A stretch of 64,000 bases of DNA. Origin: Kentomonas sorsogonicus. Its lineage: Eukaryota; Euglenozoa; Kinetoplastea; Trypanosomatida; Trypanosomatidae. Where the stretch lies: contig JAQOSZ010000009.1 of the NCBI GenBank assembly GCA_030347455.1, positions 297,001-361,000 of the forward strand, read 5' to 3'. Below are positions 10,901 to 23,850 of the stretch, in pieces. The notes under the pieces are model-generated. The model saw nothing but the letters and a program-made list of their open reading frames with translations, did no database searches and had not been told where the DNA came from. The translations under genes were made by a program, and so were the position numbers. Position 1 is the first letter of the stretch; each line of letters starts with the position of its first letter.

Positions 10901-12649
10901 TACTAAAAGAATGAAACGTAAAGAACGACGCGCATATACATATAATCGGACTTTGAGAGCGCACCCATCCCCTCGCACACACACTCTTCTCCCCCCCCCC
11001 GTCATTCTTTTTCATCTTTCCATCTTTATTGCTTTCTTCTGTTATTGCGGCGGCTTCATTTTTTTTTTCTCTTTATCTCTACCACGACGTAAGTGTCATC
11101 GATACACATGTCGCCGTGATTGTTACTGCAAGTCTTCCGTGATTCTTTCTTGGATCTTTTTCTCTCGACTGCCTGTGAAAGAAAGAGCATAATTGGGAAG
11201 GCTGCATAGTTCTAAAAACGTTTTTCCCACTATAATGCAAACGTATTTACTTGTCGATGAACCTTGGGGACGGCGAGCGCCGCTCTCTCTTCTTTTTTTT
11301 TTTTTTTTTGTGTGTTGTGTCTTGCTCATGACTTAAATAATTCTCAAGCGCCTTTTTGCAGGTTAACATATAGTGATGAAAACTGAAGACGGACCTTTCT
11401 TCATTTTATTCGCATTCTGGGGGGGGGGGGACAGGAAGAAGGGGGGTAGTGGACAATTCACCACCAACTAGTCACGTCGCGAGCAGTCGCAACGATAACA
11501 AAGACATCATCAGTTAACGCTTCCGTACTTGAGAAGTGACATACTTGTTTGTTTCTCTTCTGTTCTCCTCCGCTTCTGATTACCATTATTCGAGTTATTC
11601 CCTCCTGTATCAAAAGACACGTTCTATTTCAAGTGTGCCTCTTCCTATCTCTCTCAATGTTTTTTTTTCCCTTTATATTTGATCTTTTTTTTTTCTCTCT
11701 CATGCTACTTACCTTCCCCTCCCCTCTTGCAGTACACCCATCCTGGGTATCCATATCAACTATTTCTGTAACGACTATAAATTATCATTTTCGTTCTCAT
11801 CATAGTGCTGGAAAGGGCTTTTGGGACACGCAAAAAGCCCGTTCTCTCTCCTCACTCACTCTCTCATTTTTTTTTTCCTAACAGAAACTGAATACAAACA
11901 GTGTGTGTTTTTTTTGTTGTTGTTGTTGTTGTTGTTGTTGCTGTTCTTGTTGTTCGCTTGCTCGCTTGCTTCCGATCTGTGTATGAAGTACCGCAGACGC
12001 TTGTGATCGTCGAATAAGAATGCTGAAAGAGAAGTAACACGTAAAACAATAACCTCCTCCTGTCGAGCACGCACACCTCTTTGTAGCTTGCTGTCGTCAT
12101 TTCAAGTATTATTGTCTTCTTTTATGTTTTTGGACACGTTCATACAGTTGTAACACTTTCGCTATCCAATACTAGCTAATTCACCTAGTTGATGTGGTTT
12201 TGTTGTTGTTGTTGTTGTTGTTTTTTGCCAGACGACTCACATGCTCTACCCTGAATTTTATTCCCAGCCTGTGAAAGCGGGAAGGGATGATATGACTGTT
12301 ACTTGAGGGATGGGTAGTACCTCGTTTAAGTATCATGTGTTTTGCCACATCACTCTCATTCCTGTGTGTACACAGCGTGGGTTTCTGCGCCCCCCCCCCC
12401 CTTCGCAACAACCCTCTTTATTTCATGCTTCAAATATCCCTGCATCTCTATTATATATATATATACATTAGGAAAAACAACATTAAAAAAAAAAGCAAAA
12501 AGGCAATAGATCCGAGGTAAGTATCTGTATTTGTCCCTATTCTACTCACCCTCCCCCACCCCTCCTTTCATCGAGGGAAATAGCCGCAAATCATTACATA
12601 GGTTTGAGAAGAAGAAAAAAAGGAATATATTTTTAGTGAAGACGACAAA
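10901..12649 (+). promoter_or_regulatory. Long AT-rich spacer; acceptor for the AATF/Bfr2 gene near 12575
   Basis: I see no gene in these 1.75 kb. Contents: C-run (10990-11001), T-rich tracts, a 19-T run (11292-11310), a run of 13 G (about 11419-11431), two TTG-repeat stretches (about 11916-11952 and 12201-12222), a C-run (about 12391-12402) and short TA repeats. A CT-rich tract at about 12530-12570 followed by AG at 12574-12575 is the likely trans-splice acceptor of the next gene, giving a 5' UTR of about 75 nt. Confidence 0.45.
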
Positions 12650-14494
12650 ATGCCCCGCTTCAATGGGAGCGTGCAGAAATCGAAGGGGACCATGATGCAG
12701 CTCAAAAAGAAGACCAAAACGCGCGCGGAGCTGCGCAACGAGATGTTCGACCCCCGAGAAGATGTCCCGCATGGTGATACCGAGATGGGAGCTGTGGAGG
12801 AGTACGACTGGAGCGATGACGGCCACGACGCGCACGAAGACGAAAGCACAGCCTCTCCTGTTCTTGGACAGAAACGCGGCCGCAGTGCAGTCTCCAAGAG
12901 CAAGGAAGATGGCGCTCTGCGCCGTCGCGGTCCACTCGATCTGTCTCTCACAACGGGCAAGTATAAGGCGGCCGCGCGCGCGGTTGAGGGCAAGATGGAC
13001 GATATCTTTGGCGGTCTCGATATGGCCGATATCGACGCCGAGGCGGACGAAGAGGTGAACCTGGATGAACTCTACAGTGACGAAGACGAAGAGGGTCCCG
13101 ACTACAGTGACGGCGACGACGAAGCCGACGAAAGCGAAGAGGACGAGAGGCACGCCCGCGCCCCACCCAGCAAGAAGAGAAAGCTGCGCACCAAGGACCT
13201 CACCGAAGATCAGTACGTCGCGTGGCTAGAGAAGAAGGAGAAGCGGAAGAAGGGTAAGCTTGGTGCTGACGACAACGACGGCGACGACGAAATGGACCGC
13301 TACTTTGAGGGTGGAGACGACGACGACCTCGCCGAAGACGTGGAAGGCTCCGAGAATGAAGAAGAGCGCCGCGAAGAGGCGGAGATCATCCGTCAGGTCG
13401 AGCAACTGCGCCAGAGCCACCTCTCGCTCGTCAACCATCAGCAGGACGGCGGCGAACAGGACTCGAGCAGCCGTGCTGCAGATTTGCTGCAGAAACAGCA
13501 GCAAGCGCACGCAGGAGACAATACGGCACTACATGAGCCTCTACTCCCAGCTGCTCAAACTCCGCGTCAAGATGCAACCCGCCGTGACGACAGCCATTCG
13601 CTTACCACAGTACTACGCACTACCGCTCTTTTGTTCCGGCGTAGAGGGGGTGGGCGACGACGTCGACGACGCCACTAACGAAGCTGCCGGAGCACCTACC
13701 GAAGCGGGCGAGGCGGCGGCTGGCGAAACGCCGAGTGGTGAGCAAATCAGTGAGCTTTACGACGACATTCACACTCTTCTTGAAGATATTCTACAATCAC
13801 TGATGCGTGACAACGCTACTGACAGAAAGAAAAAGCAGAAGAAGCGTAACGGGCAAGTCAATACGATCGAGTTTGCGGCGCTCGCGCGCTTCCACCAGGA
13901 CATCATGGCCAGCGCTAACGAATGCCTTGATTACTGGGGCAGCAAGCTGCTTCGTGGCGGCAGTGGGGCTTCACCGTTTGGCCAGGACGGCGACAACGCA
14001 AAGACAGCACCGGCCTTTCAGAGCATCGCGCAGTCGCTGCCCAAGCAGATCGCAGCCATCCTCGCGCGCCGCGGTCGACTCCGGCTCAAGGTTCAGCGCA
14101 ACCGCTCGCACCTCGGCATTCTCGGCCACCCCGAGCACGTGTCGTGCTGGCTTCCCAGCGGTGGGATCGCGGGATCGGCTGTGGCGGCCAAGACTGCGCG
14201 CGCGAACCACCTTGTGGACGGCGACGCAGACGAGGAGATCTTCGACGACGCCGACTACCTGCGCGAGTGCGTGCGGCGCAGCGGGACGTCGGCGGCGCTG
14301 TTGGGTCGCCAGCTGCAGTCGAGTGAGGACGCGCTCCGCCCGTCCGCCAGCGGGGCGCGCAAGGGGTTCCACAAACTCACCAAGGGCCGCACCGTGTCAT
14401 ATGAGGTGAGGCCGAAGCTTGTCGGTTCATGGTGGCTGAGCCGTTCGAAGGAAGCGGTCGCAACGACGTCATCGTGCGCTCCCTCTTCCAATAA
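12650..14494 (+). CDS. BFR2: AATF/Che-1/Bfr2-family nucleolar ribosome-biogenesis protein
   Basis: Bfr2/AATF proteins act in early 18S rRNA processing and small-subunit assembly in the nucleolus. ATG 12650. The N-terminal third is acidic (Asp/Glu-rich, about 12790-13380) with a basic stretch, as in the family. A conserved central motif (LYSQLLKLRVKMQ, about 13525-13565) corresponds to the AATF leader region; IFDDADYLRE (about 14239-14268) and the C-terminal TRAUB-like region (KGRTVSYEVRPKLV, then FMVAEPF and RNDVIVRSLFQ) match the family ending, with TAA at 14492-14494. The frame changes twice: near 13520 (one base lost) and near 14425, where the family C-terminus continues in another frame while the original frame runs on to 14630 without homology. 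Acidic run plus TRAUB ending make the assignment good. Confidence 0.85.
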
Positions 14495-15220
14495 AACGGG
14501 ATCAAGAGGGATGCCGGGGAAGCAGGAAGGTGGAGGAAAGCATTGTGGCGGTATTGTACATGTGCTTGACGTTCGCTGTATTCTTTCTACCCCTCTCTTT
14601 ATTCCTCAACTTTCTCCTCTGTCACAGTAAAGTTCAGCATACCATTTTTTTTTTTTTTTTGACAACCATTTTTTCCCTAACATCCAATCGACCTAATCGT
14701 GTAACTTAAATAAAAGCTCCTGTTCTAAAAAGATCTGAGTGGTGCTTCGACTGATAGAAACAAAAAAAAAAGGGATTGTGTGGCAATGCGATAATGTGAA
14801 AATCAGGAAATTAAAAAGCATTGTGTGTGTCATCGGGAAGAGGTTTACAACATGTTGCTCTCTTTTTTTTTTTTTTTCTCTCTCTTTCTTTTTCTATAAA
14901 CACCTCTGGCTCTGCCGGTATGTGGCACGCAGGCATCCTGTACATTTCTCACTCAATGATGCCTTACTGCCAGTCGAAAGCTCTTTTTTTTTGATGATTG
15001 TTTCCTCTCCCTCTTTGCTATCTCCCTCCCCGACTCATTTTTCCCCACCTCTTTCACCTCTGCAACAAAGGAAAAAATAAAATCCACTGTGGTATCCCGA
15101 GTGACATTCTTCATAAAGTGAAAAGTGAAGAATATACATATTTATTCGTGCCGTTGTAGACGCCAACCACATAGAAGGTGTTGTAGTAATAATAAACAAA
15201 CAAACAAATAAAAAGAGAAA
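14495..15220 (+). promoter_or_regulatory. Spacer with splice acceptor for the THO2-like gene
   Basis: Non-coding spacer with T-runs (14645-14660, 14861-14878) and CT-rich tracts. The tract at about 15002-15062 followed by AG at 15069-15070 is the best acceptor for the next gene, giving a 5' UTR of about 150 nt. A residual open frame of the upstream gene to 14630 is judged 3' UTR. Confidence 0.45.
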
Positions 15221-18200
15221 ATGAGCTCTGTAGGTGATAATATGGCAGAGCTGACAACAGCTCTAACTAATTTCCTACGGCGCAAGCTCCCCACTGCAGA
15301 GCCACAGACGAGCCCCGGCTATCGTGCGCTGGTGCTGGCGGTGCAGGAGGCCCTGCATGCCAGACTTGCCGCCTCTGATGGGCACTGCTCCACTCAGCGC
15401 ATGGTGCTTCAGGTGGGCACTACTACTACTGCCGCCACCATCAGCGTGGCACGCGTGTCGCTCGCGGAGGAGTGGCTTGGGGTGCTGGAGCGTGCAACGG
15501 CGCCGACAGCAGAGGGCGGCGGTTCGCCGTGCCAGCAGCAAATGGAGGAATTGTTCGTCTACATCTTTACGCTGGCGCAGTCCTTCACTGTCCTCGCAAC
15601 ACAGCAGCAGCAACAGCAAAGCCAGAGCTCAAATGGCAGCGCTGCCAGTCAGGCCGACTCCTCTGCTGACGCCGTCAAGAAGCACAACGAACGGGTGACC
15701 CGGAAAATGCACGAGTTGTTCCTGGCTGTTTCCGAGGCCATCTTTTCACTCGAGTACTACTCTCTTGCGTCGTCGGGAGAGTTGGCGGCGGAGACGGTGA
15801 CGGCGGGCACCGGCGACACCACGCTGCATTACGCTGCCACCGCCGCGACGACGACGACGACCTCGGCGGTGCGTCAGCTGTGGTTCGCGTGGGTGCTGGT
15901 GTGCCTGCAGCACCTCTCCGCACGCGGAGCCGCCGACGACGACGTCGCGGCCTGGAACGCCTTCCGCGAGCAATGCGCGAAGCAGCAGCCCGCGCAGGGC
16001 GCGGCAAGCGAGTCCGCGCCCACGGTGTCGGCGGCGGAGTTGCCTATCGTTTCCCGCCGCGCCGCCGTCGCCGCCTTCGGCTCCCCGCACGTCCTGTCCC
16101 CGACGCTCTTCACGACGCTGTTGCGGCGCACCCGCTTCCGCCGCACAGCGCTGCTCTTCAAGTCCTTCACTCCCCACCTCGCGAGTCAGGCGCCCTCCGC
16201 CACGTTCTTGTTGCTCAACTGCCTCGAGGGCTTCGCAGAGGAGTGGAGTGAGCTGTGGGGGCGCGTGGGGTTTGGGCGGCGAGGGGACGCCTGCAGCCGA
16301 CGGCGCGCGCGTGCGTTGGCCAACTCACTCCTCGGAGTAAACCTAGACGACACCATCACTGATAGCAACGGTATTGATAGTAATAGTAGTAGTGAAAGTG
16401 AAAGTGACGCAGACGAGACGACAGGCGACAATGCTATGAATAACGGGAAAGATGAAGAGGCAGCGGGGAAGGGCTCGGCAGAGGAGCGAAGCGCCGCCAC
16501 TCGCGCACTCGAGGCGGAGCTGCGGGCGTTGCCAGCCAAGTACGCGTCGCGTCTGCAGAGCGTTCTCGCCAGCAGCAACGCCCACGCGCACTTGCTGGCG
16601 TCCGTCGTCGGCAGCTGGCTCTGCGCACGCTACGTTCTTCCCGCCAGCCGGGAGCGCACGGCCGCCGCCGGCCTCTCATCGCCCACCAGTCCCGCGTCCG
16701 CGGCGAGGGGCGGCGCGCGGCGGGACGCGATGGAGGCGTACGAGGCGGAGGCGTGGCTGCCGAACCGCCTCCTGAGCGCCCCGCACACCCCCGAGTGGTT
16801 CTGGCGCGCCCTGCACTTCCCGCCCATCGGCCTGCTGTTTTCCGCCACCTCCTGGAGCGCCGCCGCCGCCGCTGGCTGCGCGGATGCCGACTACGAGGCG
16901 AGCGGCAGCGCGTCGTCGGCTGGCATCCTTCGTCTGCTGCAGCCGCACCTCTTCTACTTCGCCACCGCCGAGGTGCGCATTGGTCTCTCGGCGACGCAGC
17001 ACGCGGAGGGGAAGCGCAAGCTGGCGGTCTGCGGTCTGCTGACGCGCGCCATGACGACGGAGACCTCGCTGCAAGTCTTCCACGCCGTCGCTCTCGCGGG
17101 CGCCACTACTACGCCGGCTTCGCCAGCTGCGGCTGCGGCGGCGGCGGCGGTCAATCCGGCGTGTCGCTGCGCCGCCACCGCCCTCGAGCGCTTCACTGCC
17201 GCCATGGACGCGTTTGTGCGCGGCGCGCGCAGCCAGATCGTCATGGACGTCGGCGCCCCGCGCGCGACGCTGCCGACGAGCAATTCCTCCCCATCCTCCT
17301 CTTCCCCCGGCGGCGCTAACGGCAGCAGCATCACCGGCAACGACGGTGCGGAGCTGGGGGGCCAGCGCTTTTGCGAGATGGTGTACCGGCAGCCGCTGCC
17401 GCTGTGGGCCGCGTACCTGCGGGAGGCGCACGACAAGGGCGGAGTGGTCGCCAGCAGCAGCACCGTTAAGGGGGCGGGGGGCGGCGGCTATCTGGCGTCG
17501 CCGTGGTGCGTGGCGGCGTGCGCGCTGGTGATGGAGTTCCTGGCCCCCCGCTACTACTCGCTGGCGGTTGAAATTATCCAGCACCTCATGGACCCCCTGC
17601 AGCTGCGGGGAGACGTGGAGGGCGGCGGCGGCGGCGGCGGCAACAGCGCCTCTCCCGGCGCCGCCGCCGCTGCCGGCAAAGCGGGCACTACCAGTGAGCC
17701 CCGCAGCGGTGCCAACGTGTTCCTCATCCCCCGTCGCGCGCTGCCGGGCGGGGTGAATGTGCAGTACTATGTCTATCGCATGGTGGAGAGGCGTCTGGCC
17801 ATCTGGGCCACGGAGGACGCACACGCTGCCGCCACCGCCACCGCTGCTATACCAGAAACTGCAGCAACAACGACGGTAGCAGTAAACGGTGCAAGCGAGG
17901 CAAAGAACGCAGCGGCGCCGCGCTCTGCCCCGTCCGCGCCGTCGGCGTGCCACGTCACTGCGGAGTCGGCCCTGCGCGACCGGGTCGCGACGCTCGAGGA
18001 CTTTTTTCCGCTGCTGGCGACGGCGCAAACGTACGTGGCCTCGCAGCACCTCGCCGTCCCCCTCCTCGCGCGCCTGCAATGGGCGGTGGTGCAGGCCGCC
18101 GAAGCTGCAGCACCCGTCAACGCGGCAGCGACAGCTCCCTCGCGTCCTGCGCGGCGGCGGCTGCACCGCCTGCGGCGCGTGCTCTTCCTCTCGGAGATGT

Positions 18201-21200
18201 ACCTGGTGCAGGTGGTGTTTCCGTGGCTGCGGGTGCTGGCGCCGTCGCCGCCCCTCTTCGACCGGCTGCAGTCGCTCTTCGCCGCCATGTCGGCCGCGGC
18301 GCCGCGCGTCGGCTACGGCAGCGCCCCGCACACCTTTCTCCACATCAAAGTCTGGCTGCGGCACCTGCGACCCGACAGCGCCTACATCCCCCTCTGCCGC
18401 CTGCCGGCCCTCTCGCCCTCCGCAGTGCGCCTCCTGCGGCGCCGCAGCAGCAGCAACAGCAACAGCCACCATCACGACTCCTCCCCGCCATTGTCCTGGG
18501 TGGTGCGGCGTCGACGCCGGCCCCCGCGCTGCTGCCGCCGGCGGTGGCGGCGCTGCTGGCCTCCTCGGAGGACGCGGCCAACGACCGCTTCGCCCTGGCG
18601 GCGGCGCCCCGCGCGGCGCGTCGCTACCCGCACGAGCGAGTGCGCGCGGAGGAGCTGGAGTCGCTGCTGGCGCAGTGCCTCAAACGCGTGACGGCCGACA
18701 ACGCGGAGCGCTACCAGGCCCTCCTCTACCCGATCCTCTGCGGCGACAGCCTCTTCACCGCCGAGCGCTTCTTCCTGCAGTGCGTCGGCTACACCAACAA
18801 CTTCCTCGACATTCACGTCCGCTTCCTCGCGGGGCTGCCGCCGCCGCTGCTGTACCTCTTCTGGTGCCACGGGCTCGCGGTGATGGAGCAGCTGGCGCTG
18901 CGGCGGGAGCTGGACCGCGTGAGTCTCGTCGCCTCGCTGCTCGCCGCCGTCTGGCGCAACAGCGTCCGCCCCGCGGCGGCGGGGGCTGGCGGGGGTGTCC
19001 CGCAGGGGGCGGAGGGAGCGGCGGCGGCGGCGGCCACTCGCGGCGGAGACGGCAGCGGCGACAACGACAACGACAATCGCGAGGCGGCGACGGCGCGGTG
19101 GGGCGCGGTGCTGCTGCGGGCGGCGGAGGTGCAGCTGCGGCAGCGCACGCGCAGCAGCCTCATTCTAGGCACTGAGCTGCTCAAGGCGGTGACGCACCAC
19201 TTTCTGCACCACCGGCTCGAGAAGGACGAGAAGCTGTCGCACGCGCAGCGCCGCAGCGCCGCCGCCCCGCCGCGCACGCAGTGGCTCGCGAGGGGCTCCG
19301 TCGAGTCGTTTCCGCCAGACTCGCTGGGTGGCGGGGCGACGCGTGGGAGCGCACGCTGCCGCCGCCCGCATCCATGTCACCGCGCTGGGGAACGAGGCGG
19401 CGGAGGAGATGGACGCAGAGGAAGGAACGCAGGACCTGTACCCCGCCGGCGCCGCGCCGGGCGATCTGACCCTTCTGGACCTCGAGGCGGGCCGGCGGGT
19501 GCTGCGCCTGACGCTGCGGGAGCGCATTGCTGTGCCGCTCACCCGCGCAGGCGACGACGGCGCGACGGCAGCGACAATGAGGAGAAAGAGGGCGGTGCCT
19601 CTCGCCGCCCAGACACGCTGGTGCTGCCGTTGGGCCAGCACCTGCTGCTGCACCTCTGCCGCCTGCGGACGTGCATCTACGAGCTGCAGGCCGATATGGA
19701 CGGCGACATGGACACCATCCTCGGCGTCACCGCGGAGGACTTCAACACACTCAACGACCTCATCTTTGCGCTGGAGGAGCTCAACCAGCCCGACGACGAG
19801 GAGGACCGCAACACCGCTAGCAACAGCCACACCACCACCACCACGCAGCAACAGCAACAGCAACAGCAGCAGCCGCATTCTCCGAGGGGAAGGCGGACAA
19901 CCGTACCGACACAACTAACGAAAATGACAAGGAGGAAAACAAAAGGAATGAGAATGAAGAAGTGGAGGAAGTGGAGGAGAATGGGGCCAATGGGGCGCGG
20001 GCGCGTGCACAGCACACGGCCCGCGACACAGACATTCCAGAGGAGCTGCTGGTGGCCGCCGCCTCCCCCGCCCTCGCCCTGCGCCTGGCTGCCCGCCAGC
20101 GCATGCGCGCCATGGCCCGGCGCGGCGGCATAGACGCCGATTCCAAGCTCTCCGACAATACTGCCATCAACTACAAAACTGGAAGCAACATCCTCGCCGT
20201 GGTGCCTCCGCTAGTGCCTCTTGCCAGACAGCGACGACGGTAACGACGACGACGACGCGGGCAGCGGGGCGAGCACTAGTCGCGTCGAGGCGGCGGTTGG
20301 CGCGAGTGAGCACAGCAGCAGCAGCAGCTCCGCCTGGCGCCGTTTCTTCGCCGCCAACGACTACATGTCTCCGTCGCTCTTCTGGCAGCTGTCGTACTTC
20401 TCCGCCGGGCACTTTCGCTATGACGCCGTCCCCTACGCCCTCGCCAGGAGCGAGCTGGCCGCGTGCGGCGACAAGATGAGGCGCCAAATCGAGGCGGAGA
20501 TGCGGCAGCGGGCGTCAGGGCTCTCCGCGCCGCCCTCCCTCGCGCCCGGCGGCGGGCCCCACCCCCGGCGCGACCGCCGCGACCGCCGCGGGGGCCATCT
20601 GTACGGCAACAACACGAGTGGTGGTGGTGGTGGTGGTGCCGTGTCGGCGGAGGGGGCGGCCGCCGCCGCCGCACAAGTCACGGCCCGCTACGAGGCGAGT
20701 CCGGTGACGGCGCTGCTGAGGCGGCTGGAGGCGGAGGTGGAGGCGGAGCGCCGCGCGCACCAGGCGGCGGTGGCGGCGGCGGCGGACGCTCGGCGGCATC
20801 TGCTCGGTATGGTCACGCGCGAGATCCTGTGCTCGCCCCCTCTGCCGCCCGCCGACCTGCTGGACGACCGCCGCCGACGGCAGCGAAGCCCAGGACGTGG
20901 TGGGAGCCTTCGCGCTGCACTACCTGCTGCCGCGCGCGCTGCTGTCCATGGAGGAGACGCTCTTCGTCATCAACTTTCTCCGCTGGCTCGTCCGCGAGAC
21001 CCGCGCCGCAGAGAAGAGTGGCGACGGCCGGGAGACGTCCCGCCGCAGCGTCGACCTCGTTCTGGCGACCGTCAGCGCCTGCCTCACGGTGTTTGCGGGC
21101 CTCACCGGCGCCGAGTGCGCGCGAGTAGGGGTGCTGCTGCGCGCGGCCACGCAGCTCGTGGGCAGCGCCGCCGTGACGGGCGCGGGGCGCGGTCGCCTGC

Positions 21201-23228
21201 CGCCGCTCCCGCCCGCCGTGCGCGATGCCCTGAGGCGGCAGGAGGAGGAGGAGGAGCAGCGAGAGAGGGAGCGGCAGCAGCAGCAACAGCAACAGGCGGC
21301 GACGGCAGCAGCAGCGGAAGGCGGGGACGACGGGTCCGCTGCCAATGCAGCCGCCGCCGCCGCTGCCGCCGGAGGGGCCGGGAGGACGCCGGGCGCGGGG
21401 GGCGATGCGCACCGTATGAGCGCCGCGCAGTTTCAGCAAATGTTTCTCTCGCCGTCGCCGCCGTCGACGGCGGTTCGGCGGCCGTACCGCTCGGTTGTAG
21501 ACTCGCTGGCTAGCGCCACCTCTTCCGCTGTGCCAGAAACGGCGGCGGCTGCCGGCAGCGCGTCGCGCACGCAGCAGGACTCTGCTGCCGTTGGCGACGG
21601 AAACAGAGGCAACGCGGGCGACAGCAACAGCATCAGCAGCAGCACGGCTGGCGCGAGTAAGGAGCCCTCCGGCCCCCCGTCGGAGGCGGTGCTGTCGCGG
21701 CTACCGCTGCAGCTGGAGGCGACGCTGTGCGCCTTCTTTGCTCAGTATCTGCAGGCGCCCCCGCACAAGACCCGAGGCGGCGCGAGGGGTACGGCAGCAG
21801 CAGCAGCCTCCGTCTCCAACAACGGCGTCCCGGAATTTCTCAAGCGCAACGCACTCGTGTGCATCCGCGCCCTGATGGAGCCCAGCGACGACGCCGACGA
21901 CAACGATGAGGCCGACATTCTTGACGGTGACAATCACAGTAATAATAATAACAAGAACAGTGAGGAGGAAAGAACTGGAAGCAGTCGGCAGAACGAAAAG
22001 ACCACCGGTGGGCAGCCCGCTGGCAGCGGCAGCACCCGAGGCCCAACGGCGGCGGCCGAGGCGGGCCCGGCGTTCCCACTAACGCAGGCGGCGGCGACAT
22101 TCCTGCTGCGGCTCGTAGCCCCGTACACGGTGGACGCGGCGGCAAGCACCCGCGGCGGCCGCGGCGGCGACAGCGCCTCCGACACTGAAGACGACGAAAA
22201 CGGTGGCCACAGACAGGGGCGCGGGGGCGGCGACGAAGGGGGCGGCGAGGGCACCACCATCGTCAGCAGCGGCGCCGGCGTGCACGGCAGCGGCGGCGGC
22301 AGAGGAAACGAAAACTACGGGCTGGCGGCGAGTGTGTACCGCCCGCTGCCGCCGCTGGTGAAGGCGCGCCGCGATTTCCTCTTCTCCCTCTCTCGTCTCA
22401 TTGAGCGATGCGCCACGGAGGCGGGCGGCGGCGCCGTCTTTGCCTCCCCTACGTCTCCTACTACTGCCAACGTCAGCGGTGACGGCACTACTACTACTAC
22501 TACCGTCACGACGTCAGCGGCGCAGCTGCAGGCGCTGGCTGTGGGGTGGTTCTCCGTGTGGCGCCGCCGCGAGGGGCTGGTGGAGGAGCTGCTGTATCCC
22601 GCGCGGCCGCGGGGGCGGGTGACGGAGGGCGCCAGCGCGCAGGTGTGACGACGGCGGTGACGGCGACTGGCGGCGGCGCAGGCGAGGAAGAAGGGGACGA
22701 GGCAGACGAAGTGTTGCTTGGCGGCGGCGGTAGTGGTGGTGGTGGCAGTGGTCCTAGCCATGGCGGCGGCACCGATGAGTACGAGGAGGAGGTGGAGATG
22801 CTTCTGCGGCAGCAGGAGGAGCAAGAGAGACTCCAGAGCCAGCGCGGCAGCAGCAGCAGCAGCAGAAGAGTGGTGTCACCGGCGATCATGGTGATGATGA
22901 TGGAGATAGTGGTGTGGCAGATAACGACGCGGTTGTCAGCCACCAAGACAGCTCCCGCGCCGACACCGACGAGGAGGAAGAGGAGGAAGAAGAAAGCGGC
23001 GACAGTAGCAGCGGCGGCGGGAGTGAGAGCGGCGACGGCCGGGGCTCCTCCGGCTCGGACTCCGATGACGACGGCGAACAACCCAACGGTGAGGCAGCGG
23101 CGCAGAGCGAGAGTCCAGGGCAGTCCTCCCGCCCCGGACAGAAGAGGGGCCGCAGCGGCAGTGCCGGCGATACAAGTGACAATGATGATGATCAGCACCC
23201 GCGCCAGCAACGGCCACGGCATCGCTAG
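15221..23228 (+). CDS. THO2: Probable THO complex subunit 2 (THO2/THOC2-like)
   Basis: THO2 is the scaffold of the THO/TREX complex that couples transcription to mRNP assembly and export. ATG 15221; about 2,600 residues if read across breaks, against about 1,600 for human and yeast proteins, the excess being Ala/Gly/Ser-rich inserts. The C-terminal half follows the THOC2 order: SPSLFWQLSYF (about 20370-20400, like the family's SP-x-FY-x-x-FW motif), a helical coiled segment (about 20715-20805), then LLPRALLSMEETLF (about 20927-20968, like FPR-x-IFSAIDA), a helical repeat (VSACLTVFAGL..VGVLLRAA) and two more helical segments to about 22410. The protein ends with an acidic Ser/Asp-rich tail. 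Breaks lie near 18480, 19350, 19590, 19875, 20225, 20885, 22640 and 22865, in both directions. The N-terminal half is helical but unassigned. The call rests on motif order, not on an alignment. Confidence 0.6.
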
Positions 23229-23461
23229 CATAGTTTGACACCCCCAACCTAATCAGCACGTTGTTTGATCTGTTTTCTTTGCTACTCTTTCTTGTTGTTG
23301 TTGCCACTAGTGCGAATCGCACGACCTCATTTTTAGGCCTACCTTTTTTGTGCGGTTCCCTTCCCTCCCTCCCTCCCTCCACTATTCCTTCTCCACCATT
23401 CCCCTCCAACATAGCAGCGGTTTCTGCAGAGACCTCTGTACTCTTTCTTCATTTTTCTTTT

Positions 23462-23506
<45 letters not shown>

Positions 23507-23850
23507 TTTTGCTCAACCTCATCTTACCTAACTAATTGCTTTCAAAAAGAAGCTGATACTTCTTTTGCCTTGCAGAGTATCCTGTATAACATTCAAAGTG
23601 ATTCAATGATGATGTTGCTTTTTTTGTTGCTGTTGCTACTGCTGCTTAATGGATAAGGAACACTAAGAATCATTATTCGGCATGATGTATTCACACGCAC
23701 ACACACATTTGGCTGAATTATGTGAACTTCATTCCGTTGATGGCTGTTGATAATACGACACATTACTTTCGTCCCCATTCTTTTGTCTCTCCCTCCTCAC
23801 CCTCTCCATATCTTCGTACATCTAGGTCGAATTCCGCTACACAGCCAACA
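23229..23850 (+). promoter_or_regulatory. Spacer with CT18 repeat and splice acceptor for the coiled-coil gene
   Basis: Non-coding. Contains TCCC repeats (23365-23381), a CT18 repeat (23467-23502) and a second pyrimidine-rich tract (about 23769-23823) followed by AG at 23824-23825. The latter is the likely acceptor and leaves a 5' UTR of only about 25 nt before ATG 23851. Confidence 0.5.
23467..23502. repeat. CT dinucleotide repeat, 18 units
   Basis: Perfect CT repeat in the spacer before the coiled-coil gene; such tracts in kinetoplastid spacers usually serve trans-splicing and polyadenylation. Confidence 0.9.

Noticed and set aside
11549-11881. 110-codon Phe/Leu/Ser-rich open frame before the AATF gene
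   Set aside because: The composition merely mirrors pyrimidine tracts; no conserved motif is seen.
16676-18475. 599-residue open frame on the minus strand opposite the THO2-like gene
   Set aside because: It is Arg/Gly/Ala-rich shadow coding opposite GC-rich DNA, with no motif and no splice signal on that strand.
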